Assembly (NCBI RefSeq): GCF_900070355.1
Contig: NZ_LN849456.1
Coordinates: forward strand, 62,001 to 126,000
Length of the DNA stretch: 64,000 nt
From: Devriesea agamarum
GTDB lineage: Bacteria > Actinomycetota > Actinomycetes > Actinomycetales > Dermabacteraceae
Reading direction: 5' to 3'
Part shown: positions 27,295 through 38,456 of the stretch, piece after piece
How the letters are laid out: every line of letters starts with the position of its first letter
How positions within the stretch are numbered: the stretch's first letter is position 1
The notes under the pieces: model-generated
The model's input: only the letters and a program-made list of their open reading frames with translations
Told to the model about the DNA's origin: nothing
Databases searched by the model: none
Program-made: the position numbers and the translations under genes

Positions 27295-29050
27295 GAGGCG
27301 TAAGGGCTACGGCGATCAGAGTTTCGCATCTCGGCGCGTTCACGAGTCCAACTGGCCGGTGCTCGGGCGCCGAGCCGTGTTAGGGGCAGCTGGAATTCTC
27401 GGTCTTTCTGCCTGTGCTCGAATCCCGACCTCGTCGGGGGTGTCATCGGCGGCGGCATCGCGGACGAATATTGACGTGCCGTATGTGCGACCGCGTCCGC
27501 CAGCGCCGGATGCTGGGCCGGCCGAGATCGTCTCGGGGTTCGTCCTTGCTGGGGTTGGGGAAGAAGACGATTGGGCGGTGGCGCGCCAGTATCTCACTGC
27601 CGAAGACGCCACTCGGTGGGATCCGACCGCCGGGGTGTCGGTGTACGGCGGGGGTCAAGAAATCACGGTGAATCAGGGGAGCGGTGATACCTGGCGTGCG
27701 AGTTTCCAGCTGAAGGGAAAAACTGACGCCCAGGGCCGGTTGCGCCGGACCGCGTTTCCGATTGCGACTGATGTGACGTTTACTTTGCGCAAGGTGTCGG
27801 GGCAATGGCGTATTGCATCTCCACCGCATGGCATTTTTCTTTCTGATGTTGCATTCCAGATTTTGTATCGTCCGGTGACGTTGTATTTCTTATCGGAAGC
27901 TGATCGCTATTTGGTTCCAGATATGCGCTGGTTTACGCCGAATCAAACGGGTACGGGCATTGTTCAGGCTTTGGCTGCTGGTCCCGCACATTATCTCGCC
28001 CCGGCTGTGTATAGCGCTGTGCCCAGTTCGATCAGCATCGGCTCGGGAAGCGTGCGTATTCAAGAGGACGGCACTGTGCAGCTGAGCTTGCCGGCCAGTG
28101 TGCAGAACCTGGCCTGGGATGCGAGGCAGCTTATGATTGCGCAGGTCACCGCGTCGTATCAGAGCATGAGTGTGGTGAGCAGGGTGCGTTTAGTGTCCCA
28201 GGGGGTGGTATTGAATCCTGACGGCAGCGGAGCTTCGCTGAGCAAAGCTTTGCCCGGGCATCGGGCTATCGCCGCCGGAGCGGAGGGTGGTGTGGTGTCG
28301 CTGTCGGATACTGACCCGGGTGGTAAGGCGACGTCGCTAGTGCCGGCTTTGGCCCGGGAGCGAGTGCTCAGCCCAGTTTTAGCGCCTAAAGAATCTCTGG
28401 TGGCCGCTCTCACGCCGCAGCGCGACACCGTGATCATTGCTTCCACTGATGGCAGCACTCGCAGGCGAAATGCGGCGATTGGTGCGCAGCTGGTGGCTCC
28501 TCAGCTGGATCCGCAGGGATATGCGTGGACGACACCGGCGATGACCTCCGGTGCTTTGCTGGCACTTGGCGCCCGCGTGGGCCGTGCCGATGCGAAAGTT
28601 GATGCACCGTGGCTGGCAGGACGTACCGTGGTTCAACTGTCCATGGCCTCTGATGGGGTGCGCTTGCTGGTGGTCTCGATCGAGGAGGCCACGACGCATG
28701 TTGAGCGCACGGCGGTGGTGCGGAATGCTGCGGGCGAGCCGATTGCGCTGAGTGACCCTGACCCGGTTCCGGTGCCGCTCGCGGGTGTGAATTCGGCGTC
28801 GTGGTATTCCGAGACCGGGATCGTCATTTTTGGAACTGCGCAGACGGACGGGACTCGAACGGTGGTGGCTATTGAGGATGATGGGACCCGTCGGCAGTTT
28901 GCTAGTCCGCCGCCGCAGACCGCTACCGTGGTGGGCTCGAGCGTGGCCGATATCGTGTATGCGGGTACGTCTGACGGCGATATTTTCCGCGGTTCTAACA
29001 CCGGATGGGTGAAGTTAGATGTGAAAGCGAGTGACCCGGCGTTTTGCTAA
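27287..29050 (+). CDS. lpqB: Lipoprotein LpqB
   Basis: Exterior lipoprotein that modulates MtrB signalling in mycobacteria. The 587 aa protein has a signal peptide with twin Arg (GRRAVLGAAGILG) and a lipobox LSAC with the lipidated Cys at residue 43, a GerMN-type domain (roughly residues 200-320, including PVTLYFLSEADRYLVPDMRW) and a C-terminal beta-propeller. ATG 27287 overlaps the mtrB stop by 8 nt and follows GGAAGG; an earlier in-frame codon at 27224 would add 21 non-signal residues and is not favoured. mtrA-mtrB-lpqB is a conserved operon. Confidence 0.94.
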   Translation: MSRRRKGYGDQSFASRRVHESNWPVLGRRAVLGAAGILGLSACARIPTSSGVSSAAASRTNIDVPYVRPRPPAPDAGPAEIVSGFVLAGVGEEDDWAVARQYLTAEDATRWDPTAGVSVYGGGQEITVNQGSGDTWRASFQLKGKTDAQGRLRRTAFPIATDVTFTLRKVSGQWRIASPPHGIFLSDVAFQILYRPVTLYFLSEADRYLVPDMRWFTPNQTGTGIVQALAAGPAHYLAPAVYSAVPSSISIGSGSVRIQEDGTVQLSLPASVQNLAWDARQLMIAQVTASYQSMSVVSRVRLVSQGVVLNPDGSGASLSKALPGHRAIAAGAEGGVVSLSDTDPGGKATSLVPALARERVLSPVLAPKESLVAALTPQRDTVIIASTDGSTRRRNAAIGAQLVAPQLDPQGYAWTTPAMTSGALLALGARVGRADAKVDAPWLAGRTVVQLSMASDGVRLLVVSIEEATTHVERTAVVRNAAGEPIALSDPDPVPVPLAGVNSASWYSETGIVIFGTAQTDGTRTVVAIEDDGTRRQFASPPPQTATVVGSSVADIVYAGTSDGDIFRGSNTGWVKLDVKASDPAFC

Positions 29051-29181
29051 TGCGAGGTCGCATTGGACGTGCCGGTTGTCCCCCGTCTTGCCCGTGCAGA
29101 CTTGTCCACAGCATCTTGGAGAGCGTGGCTTTGATACCCGAAGCGCGATGTCCTTGAGAGGTGAACACTGGGGAAGCACAA

Positions 29182-30132
29182 ATGCGAGCTGCTGGGGACG
29201 GCCGCGCGGTCGCTGGTGTAAAGGCGGTAACAGCCGCGGTGCTGCGAACAGCGGCAGCGGTCAGTGACCTCGTGATCCCGATGGAGTGTCCATGCGGGAC
29301 GCCGGGCCGGGTGGTATGTGATCGGTGCCGGGATGTTATCTGGGCGGGTGCCTATCGCATCGATGGGCGTTTAGAGGCGCTGCAGATCCCACAGCGCATT
29401 GACGTTCCACGCGACGAAGTTGATTATGGTCCGTTACTACCTGTCTATGCGCTTGGAAACCATGAGCCCCCGCTACGCGATCTAGTGCTCGCGGTCAAAA
29501 ATGGCGGACTCGTAGCGATCCTGCCGGAACTCACCGCGGCGCTCTATCCCGCTGTGCTCGACTTAGCAGGTTCTAGCACGCGGAGGGAGGCACAGGATGG
29601 CGGCCTAGAGCGTGAACTCGCCGTTGTCCCAATACCGTCCAGACGCTCGCGCGTTATTGCTCGAGGCGAGGACCATGTTGCGCTCATGGCGCGGCAGCTG
29701 GCAAAGGCTGTCGCTCTGCATGGCGAAGGCATGGTTCAGACCCGGATGCAGATGAAGCGACTGCTCGGGATTGGGGGCCGCGGGCAGCGCGGACTTGGGG
29801 GTGCACAACGCAGAGCGCAACGCGTGGGCATGATGGCTTACCGTCAGCCGTTCTGGGCCAAAGTCAGGTGCCGCGAGCATCCCCGGCGCACCTGTGCCCG
29901 AGCGGCTCAGGGACGTAGAGCGATTCATCGTCGCAGAAGGTCCGTAAGAGAAAGCGGGGAGGACAAACGCGCGGACATCATCCTGGTCGACGATGTTGTG
30001 ACCACCGGTGCAACCCTGAAAGAAGCGCACAGAGTGCTGACCGCACACGGGCATCGGATCCTTGGCGCTGTATGCCTGAGCGCCGCTCCGGCCCCGATCA
30101 CCGCCATTGACCCCCCATTGGTGCTCGAATGA
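29182..30132 (+). CDS. comF: ComF family phosphoribosyltransferase-like protein
   Basis: ComF/GntX relative. An N-terminal four-Cys zinc site (CPCGTPGRVVCDRC) precedes a phosphoribosyltransferase fold with the PRPP loop IILVDDVVTTGATL near the C terminus. A basic stretch from about residue 190 to 270 (many Arg/Gln/Gly) is longer than usual. Competence proteins of this class assist DNA uptake in other bacteria; the role here is unproven. ATG 29182 follows GGGGAAG; GTG 29161 is an alternative. Immediately after the stop, the same frame stays open across a tandem-repeat block. Confidence 0.87.
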   Translation: MRAAGDGRAVAGVKAVTAAVLRTAAAVSDLVIPMECPCGTPGRVVCDRCRDVIWAGAYRIDGRLEALQIPQRIDVPRDEVDYGPLLPVYALGNHEPPLRDLVLAVKNGGLVAILPELTAALYPAVLDLAGSSTRREAQDGGLERELAVVPIPSRRSRVIARGEDHVALMARQLAKAVALHGEGMVQTRMQMKRLLGIGGRGQRGLGGAQRRAQRVGMMAYRQPFWAKVRCREHPRRTCARAAQGRRAIHRRRRSVRESGEDKRADIILVDDVVTTGATLKEAHRVLTAHGHRILGAVCLSAAPAPITAIDPPLVLE

Positions 30133-30274
30133 ACGCTATCCGCGATTAACGCCTCATCGACAGGTAAAGCACCATCGACGATTAATGATTTATCGATAAC
30201 TAATGATTCATCGACGATTGATGCCTCATCGACGTGTGAGGCTCGATCGATACGTAAGGCCTCACTGAAATGTG
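30131..30274. repeat. Eight degenerate 18-nt tandem repeats after comF
   Basis: Units start at 30131, 30149, 30167, 30185, 30203, 30221, 30239 and 30257; the consensus is close to ATGCCTCATCGACGATTA. The first and last units are the most diverged. In the comF frame, after its TGA at 30130-30132, the block is open up to TAA 30283 and would encode six-residue repeats like NDSSTI. The remaining sequence to hpf (30286-30523) has no gene. Confidence 0.8.
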
Positions 30275-30523
30275 AAGCCAGGTAACGACGCGGAAGCCAA
30301 ACGCCAACGGATGAAAACTCATGGAGTCAGAACACGAATTCCACGTGCTGGGCGAGGTGTCATGAGATCCCTAGGAATCGGGGGCATACTGGATGTCCAA
30401 CGATCTTCCCGCGGTGATACCGGCAGGGAGTGTCCCGACGATGTGCAAGGGGGTGATGGTTAACCCGTTCCACCCTCGGATGCCGCGCCGCGGCGTCTTC
30501 GTCAACGATCGGAGGATTCCCCC

Positions 30524-31141
30524 ATGGAGATCACCGTAGTCGGACGCCATATGTCCGTCCCTGACCGCTTCCGTCGCCATCTCGAGGAGAAGCTGGAAAA
30601 AGTCGCCCAGCTTGCCCCGCGTGCGATCCGGGTCGATGTCGAGATATCCCATGAGAACAACCCACGGCAGAGCGGACTCGCAGACCGGGTCGAGCTCACC
30701 GTGCACGATGCAGGCTCGGTCATTCGCTCCGAAGCCCGCGCTGATGACCTATATGCCGCTCTCGATGTCGCCTATGGACGCCTTCTGGAAAGGCTGCGCC
30801 GCGCACGTGACCGCCGCAAAGACCGCAGGCGCGGGCGCGAATCGTCCCATGAGCCAGCTGAAACACTGCGGACCATGGCAGCCACGGAGGCTGGACACAG
30901 CGTTGATCACAAGGAGGTAGAGGCCGGCAAAGACGCCGAAGAACCCAGCAGCCCCGTGGTGATTCGCGAAAAGCGCCACAAAGCGGCCCCCATGACGATC
31001 GACGAAGCGCTATACGAGATGGAACTCGTGGGCCACGACTTCTACCTGTTTGTGGATGCCACGTCTCGATGCCCCAAGGTGGTCTACCGCCGCAAGGGCT
31101 GGAACTACGGTGTGATCGAACTAGAGGTCAGCGAACGCTGA
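30524..31141 (+). CDS. hpf: Long-form ribosome hibernation promoting factor
   Basis: Binds the decoding centre of resting ribosomes and, through its C-terminal domain, dimerises 70S into 100S particles. In the 205 aa protein the N-terminal HPF/YfiA domain (MEITVVGRHMSVPDRFRRHL to about residue 100) is joined by a charged linker to a C-terminal domain (MTIDEALYEMELVGHDFYLF, then YRRKGWNYGVIEL). ATG 30524 has GGAGG upstream. The order comF-hpf-secA is conserved with Rv3242c-Rv3240c; here a glycosylase gene is inserted before secA. Confidence 0.95.
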   Translation: MEITVVGRHMSVPDRFRRHLEEKLEKVAQLAPRAIRVDVEISHENNPRQSGLADRVELTVHDAGSVIRSEARADDLYAALDVAYGRLLERLRRARDRRKDRRRGRESSHEPAETLRTMAATEAGHSVDHKEVEAGKDAEEPSSPVVIREKRHKAAPMTIDEALYEMELVGHDFYLFVDATSRCPKVVYRRKGWNYGVIELEVSER

Positions 31142-31183
31142 CCACCTCGAACACTTGAGCTGTGATCTAGGCGGCATCCCATC

Positions 31184-31195
31184 TACTCTGATGGG
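31184..31195 (+). promoter_or_regulatory. -10 box for a leaderless transcript of the YcaQ-like gene
   Basis: TACTCT at 31184-31189 ends 6 nt before GTG 31196. Confidence 0.45.
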
Positions 31196-32518
31196 GTGCC
31201 GCCTCTAATATCATCTTCCCTCTCATCAACATCCAGCGTTGAGCGGATGAGCTGGCGGGATGCACGTCGAGTAGTGCTGCGCTCACTGGGGTTTGGACGA
31301 CGCCGTCCGCTGGAACCATTAGGACCCGCAGCCTCCCGCAATGCGCTTGCCCGCACTGTGCAGAGACTGCATCTTTTGCAAATAGATTCCATCCAGGTGT
31401 TTGCGCGGGCTCACCATCTACCGGTGTATTCGCGCTACGGCGGATGGGACGTGAAAAGTCTTGACCGCGCTGCCCGGCCTGGTCCCGGTCATATCCTGAC
31501 CGAAGCGATGGCTCACGAAGCCTGCTATGTCACCCACGAGGTTTACGACTTACTGGCCAGTCGCAGGGCACGAGTTGCTGACACTGATTGGTCGCAAGTG
31601 CGCCAAGCAGCTGAACAGGGTGTGCTGCTCGACGATATTCTCGCGCTGATTCGTGAACGGGGCCCCATGACGGCGCCCGCGGTCAGCAAAGCGTTCGGAT
31701 CAATCCGGTCGGAATCGGGATGGGGCTGGTCCCGCACCTCGGTGCAGTGGGCGGTGGAATACCTATTCCGTTCGGGACGCCTGGGGTGCGTAGGCCGCAC
31801 CGCTCAGTTCGAGCGTCTATTCGAGCCGGTCGAAAGAGCATTTCCTCAACACCTGCTGAACACGTGGAAACAACCAGATGCGGAGTACAAGGCACGAGAT
31901 GCTCATCAGCTTGTGGATAAGGCGGCCCGAGCGCTCGGCGTGGCAAGCACCGCGAGTTTGGCCGATTACTTTCGGCTACCGCGCACCGAGACTGCCGAGA
32001 TTGTTGAGGACCTGCGGGCATGCGGGATAGTGCGCCCGGTTGACGTGCTGACTCCTCATGGTCCACTGCGAATGTGGCGCCATGCCCAGGCACCTGGCTC
32101 CTCGCCGGTGCGGGGATCCACACTCGTCAGTCCCTTCGATCCGCTCGTGTTTCATCGACCCCGGCTGCGTGAATTATTTGATGTCGAGTATCGAATCGAA
32201 ATCTACACCCCGGCTCATAAGCGACAATACGGCTACTATGCGTTGCCGTTCTTAGTCGATGACGTGATCTGTGCGCGGGTTGACCTCAAAGCAGATCGGC
32301 GCCAGGGCGTGTTGCGGGTGCTGGGAGCCCATCGGGAACCATTGCCGCAGTTATCGCGCACCCGTGGCGGGGTACCGTCATCGCAGCAGATCATCCGCGA
32401 ACTGGCCGATGAGCTCCAACGCGCGGCACGGTGGCAGGGCTTAGAACGGATCGACGTGACGACCTCGGGCCCACTAGCCGGGAACCTCGCCCAGGATCTA
32501 GCGCGTGTCCTTGCATGA
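31196..32518 (+). CDS. Winged-helix DNA glycosylase, YcaQ/AlkX type
   Basis: HTH_42 family. Members excise bulky or cross-linked alkylated bases. The protein contains the diagnostic LLQIDSIQVFARAHHLPVYS, where the catalytic Q-x-D places it in the AlkX (YcaQ) rather than the QxQ AlkZ branch. RYGGWDVKSLDRA and winged-helix repeats follow, then KRQYGYYALPFLVDDVICARVDLK near the C terminus. The GTG 31196 start (440 aa) is supported by a -10 box at leaderless distance; ATG 31247 (423 aa), where the family homology begins, is the alternative. It stands alone between hpf and secA. Confidence 0.88.
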   Translation: MPPLISSSLSSTSSVERMSWRDARRVVLRSLGFGRRRPLEPLGPAASRNALARTVQRLHLLQIDSIQVFARAHHLPVYSRYGGWDVKSLDRAARPGPGHILTEAMAHEACYVTHEVYDLLASRRARVADTDWSQVRQAAEQGVLLDDILALIRERGPMTAPAVSKAFGSIRSESGWGWSRTSVQWAVEYLFRSGRLGCVGRTAQFERLFEPVERAFPQHLLNTWKQPDAEYKARDAHQLVDKAARALGVASTASLADYFRLPRTETAEIVEDLRACGIVRPVDVLTPHGPLRMWRHAQAPGSSPVRGSTLVSPFDPLVFHRPRLRELFDVEYRIEIYTPAHKRQYGYYALPFLVDDVICARVDLKADRRQGVLRVLGAHREPLPQLSRTRGGVPSSQQIIRELADELQRAARWQGLERIDVTTSGPLAGNLAQDLARVLA

Positions 32519-32734
32519 GGGTAGAGATGCGCCGTTAAGTCGCAGGGCCTAGTGGGTCCGCCCGGTCCGCCGGGTCAGCATTTTTCGGTGATGAATATCC
32601 AGAATGCTGCTGATGGGGGTCGCGCCGATTAGACTGAACAGGCCCGCCCTTGGGCTGACCTGAGGGACGGGCGGGTTATGACTGGATCGTACCCGAAAGA
32701 CCCTTTAACACATCACCGGAAACGGGGAACAGTA

Positions 32735-35575
<2,841 letters not shown>

Positions 35576-35942
35576 GCGACAGATAGCTCGGCGGTAACTG
35601 CCGTGCTGTAGAGCGGTCGCGAGCAGAACGACAAATCCAGGGCTGTGCGGGATGAGGTTATATCCCATACGGCCCCGGATCTGTTTATGCCCACATCGTG
35701 TGCCCTATATATGTGATACATAATTTACATACAGCTATGGCCGATATGTAGATATACGTGATGTGTAGCCATGCCTCACCTATAGCTATGGTTTACGTGC
35801 GGCCATACCTTATGTGTTGCTACACCTCATGTGCGTGGCTGTGCTGCGCAGATGCTCAGGTGGTGGTGATGTGCTCACGGTGTAGCGGCGTGATCACGGT
35901 ATGGCGATACGCTCACGGTGAGGTGATGCCTTGTCGCGCCGC
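35576..35942. repeat. Intergenic region with degenerate 17-19 nt tandem repeats
   Basis: No gene is seen in these 367 nt. From about 35700 the sequence turns AT-rich and repetitive. Between roughly 35760 and 35930 short units recur with a 17-19 nt period; the clearest are the three 19 nt units at the right end, each holding CTCACGGTG or ATCACGGTA. Earlier units share GCCATACCTTATGTG-like cores. Confidence 0.55.
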
Positions 35943-36437
35943 CTAGCCCAGTTCGAGGACAACAACCCTCCAGTGTCCCCGGCGCTTTTCAAAGCGCATC
36001 GCGACAAAGCGAGACCGTCCGACCTCGTGAATCACCGCGCTGGCCTCGACAACGTTCGCCGTGATCATGCAGGTGCGAATTCCTGAGACGGTGATGGCTG
36101 CTGTGCGCCCGGGATGGTCATTGCCTCGCAGCCGGCGAGCTAATGCGGCTCGCATCTTGAGGCCTTCAATAATGTCTGGGAGAACATGCTGGCTGATTGC
36201 GGTGGGGGAACGGTAACCTCGTGCAATTTCGACAGCGCAGCGCGCGATAGGTCCCACCAACTGGGCGACCTGTGCTGTTTCTACTGCTGTTGCGTGGGAT
36301 CCATAAGGAGATTCTCCTCGATGGTGGGAGTGACTGTGCACCCTGGATCGGGTCCGTGCATGGGTGGCGCAGGGGTCTGAGGGAAGTCTGCGAGGATGCG
36401 TTCCTGGATCGGCCGGTGGAAAGCCTATGACGGTCAT
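35943..36437 (-). CDS. Rv3235 family protein
   Basis: A 164 aa protein of the Rv3235 family, unknown function. The conserved half is the C-terminal 110 residues (VAQLVGPIARCAVEIARGYR, then GLKMRAALARRLRG and a final beta-rich RFVAMRFEKRRGHWRVVVLE). The first 55 residues are His/Pro/Arg-rich. The open frame extends to 36659, but ATG 36437 is chosen because AAGGAG lies 7 nt upstream of it. The location next to secA parallels Rv3235 in M. tuberculosis. Confidence 0.8.
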   Translation of the reverse strand: MTVIGFPPADPGTHPRRLPSDPCATHARTRSRVHSHSHHRGESPYGSHATAVETAQVAQLVGPIARCAVEIARGYRSPTAISQHVLPDIIEGLKMRAALARRLRGNDHPGRTAAITVSGIRTCMITANVVEASAVIHEVGRSRFVAMRFEKRRGHWRVVVLELG

Positions 36438-37012
36438 GAGGAGGCTCCTTCCGTTATCTCTGTCCAGGGGTGCAGGCTCATAACGGTGGTGATGCCTGCT
36501 CTTTGCTGCACAGGTGTCGAGCTGGGCCCTCGGCTCCTCGTGCCCGGTTGACCAGGTGGTGTATACATGGCGTTCCTTCCCCCTGACTGGCTGCAATGCC
36601 GTCAAAATTTGGGCGGCCACGGTCGGTGCAATCGTGCGCGTCAACGGTGAAAGCGCCATGTGGTCGCCGTTGCCATGTGCGACATCCCCTGCTTCCTCAT
36701 CTCTCCTTGAGATGTCTTTTGATGCCGCAATGGCTAACTGTGGGCGACATAGTACACAATCAAGAGAAATGCTCCCTGTGAGATGTGTCCAAGATATTGA
36801 TTTGACCGCGATATTCCGCTAATAGAGGTAAAGCCTGGAAAATGAATCGGTGTCAGCGTTATCTAGTCGCCGTAAGTGTGGGAAATCGTCGGTGTCGCCA
36901 TCTGTGGATGGACCGTCAGCGTGGGAGCATAGATCTGGCGCAATTTCAGGTGATGATGTACGCGCCGCGGGCACCCTGAGAGAGGCCACGCGAGCGCCCG
37001 AGGAGGAACACT
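36438..37012. other. Gene-free divergent intergenic region
   Basis: A 575 nt stretch between the divergent Rv3235-like and DUF6912 genes. Open frames here lack ribosome sites and homology. It has mixed base composition, and I see no convincing promoter pair, RNA gene or repeat. Confidence 0.5.
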
Positions 37013-37474
37013 GTGCGATGCTATGTAGCTTTGCCTGCCACCGATGACAATCTGCCGACCGGACAGGCTTGGGTGCTGCCCGATCACCATGACGTGTATG
37101 CGCTGACCGCCGCTAGGCGCGCAGAACAGCCTAACGCAGATCGGGACGACCTCGAATATGATGTGCAGCTTGATGCAGTGCATGCCGCTGTCACCCGGGC
37201 TGATCGGGCGAGGATCGTGCTGGTGACGGTAGACCTGAAGAGCTCCGCGATTCTCCATGAGCCGGGAAGGGGTGAGGCCGGTGCGGGCCTAGACAACGCT
37301 GTTGTTCAGTGTCGCGCCGGCACCGTTGGTCGGATTCTCAGCCTGCACGTCACAGAGCTAGGGGCACGCGCCATTGATCAGGATGACGTCGAGCCTGCGC
37401 TGCTGTGGTTTGATGCGACGGAGTTAGATGAGGCGCTTCAATACGCTCGGTCTGTGCCCGCAAGCTCAGAATGA
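37013..37474 (+). CDS. DUF6912 family protein
   Basis: A 153 aa cytoplasmic protein of unknown function, typical of Micrococcales and usually found beside the Rv3235-like gene. It starts MRCYVALPATDDNL, has an acidic helical middle and ends with LWFDATELDEALQYARS. The start GTG 37013 has a perfect AGGAGG at 37001-37006, 6 nt upstream. No catalytic motif is evident. Confidence 0.78.
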   Translation: MRCYVALPATDDNLPTGQAWVLPDHHDVYALTAARRAEQPNADRDDLEYDVQLDAVHAAVTRADRARIVLVTVDLKSSAILHEPGRGEAGAGLDNAVVQCRAGTVGRILSLHVTELGARAIDQDDVEPALLWFDATELDEALQYARSVPASSE

Positions 37475-37842
37475 AGTCGTGCACAATATGGCTGATATAT
37501 AGAAAAAGTTGGCACTAAACGCGACTGATGTAGAGCGAAATGGCGCGATTCAAAACATGTCTGAGATGAAGAGAGTTAGCGCGAAATAGGTTTAATGAAG
37601 AACAGCCCCTATCCGCCGGCGAGCCTTTTAATGACGGACAAAATTTTATACGGGTTCGCTCTCCCGTCTACATAATTTGCATCTCTGGGTGAGGTGTGCG
37701 GCGCCATAAAAACCTATGATCAGGGTTATATGGTGGTCCTGGTCCTGGTCCTGGTCCTGCGGTGTGAATGCCTAGTTGTGCGCCCTAGTTTCTCGCACCT
37801 GGTCGTCCCCGCACACCCCACCCAGCGTCACGATGCTGGTGC
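37475..37842. other. Gene-free AT-richer intergenic region
   Basis: 368 nt between two convergent genes (DUF6912 and DUF2505). The first 200 nt are AT-rich with loosely repeated AGCGCGAAAT-like words. A hexanucleotide tract lies at 37735-37758, and a short CCAGC/GCTGG hairpin sits just before the DUF2505 stop. No gene is supported. Confidence 0.5.
37735..37758. repeat. Hexanucleotide tract (GGTCCT)4
   Basis: Four perfect tandem copies of GGTCCT in the intergenic region upstream of the DUF2505 3' end. Confidence 0.9.
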
Positions 37843-38340
37843 TTAGCGCTCTGCTAAATAGCGAGCTGCTGCCTGCTCTTCCGCGCGCAGTAGATTAGCA
37901 ATACGAGGTGCCATCGCTTTTTCCAAACGGGCGCCGAGCAGCGGGATTTTGACATTCACGTCACCGTCAATATCAATGCGCGAGGAATCGCCCTCAGGGC
38001 GGACGCTCACCCCGGCCTCAACCCGAACCGGCATCCCGCTGACCTCCAGCACCAGTGTGCCGTGGCGAGAACCGTCACCCTCCGGGGCGTTCCAGGTTTG
38101 AGTTTCCGTCGTATCCAGACCAGATCCTGCGAAGGCGCGGGCCTTTTCCGGGAGGACCGAGGCGTCGATCTTGCGGCGAGCGGTCACCGTGAAGTGGCCA
38201 TCGGGGGTGCCGGTAACCGACGTGTCGGTTTCTGGAGCGTGCATCGCCTGCCCGCGCATCGTTTGATAAGCAGGGTCGGCGTACATTGCCGCAACGGTGT
38301 CCGGCCCTGCGGGCAGGATCATGCTCTCAGTGATCTTCAT
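37843..38340 (-). CDS. DUF2505 family protein (START/SRPBCC-like)
   Basis: A 165 aa actinobacterial protein with the polyketide-cyclase/START-like layout. It opens MKITESMILPAGPDTVAAMYADPAYQTMR; long strands follow, and a C-terminal helix carries RLEKAMAPRIANLLRAEEQAAARYL. It may bind a hydrophobic ligand; no function is established. ATG 38340 follows AAAGGA at 6 nt. It is divergent from pdtaS with a 116 nt gap. Confidence 0.85.
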   Translation of the reverse strand: MKITESMILPAGPDTVAAMYADPAYQTMRGQAMHAPETDTSVTGTPDGHFTVTARRKIDASVLPEKARAFAGSGLDTTETQTWNAPEGDGSRHGTLVLEVSGMPVRVEAGVSVRPEGDSSRIDIDGDVNVKIPLLGARLEKAMAPRIANLLRAEEQAAARYLAER

Positions 38341-38444
38341 AGTGTGTCCTTTCGGCGGCCAATGCCGTGATGGGAGAGTTGGTCGGCGACCACTCTAGGG
38401 GACAGATCTGGGGCCTCGCGTCCGACGAGGGACTACGTTCCCAT

Positions 38445-38456
38445 TATTGTGGGAGC
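38445..38456 (+). promoter_or_regulatory. -10 box for a leaderless pdtaS transcript
   Basis: TATTGT at 38445-38450 ends 6 nt before ATG 38457. Confidence 0.5.

Noticed and set aside
30131-30274. CRISPR array
   Set aside because: Repeats are contiguous 18-mers, degenerate, with no spacers or cas genes.
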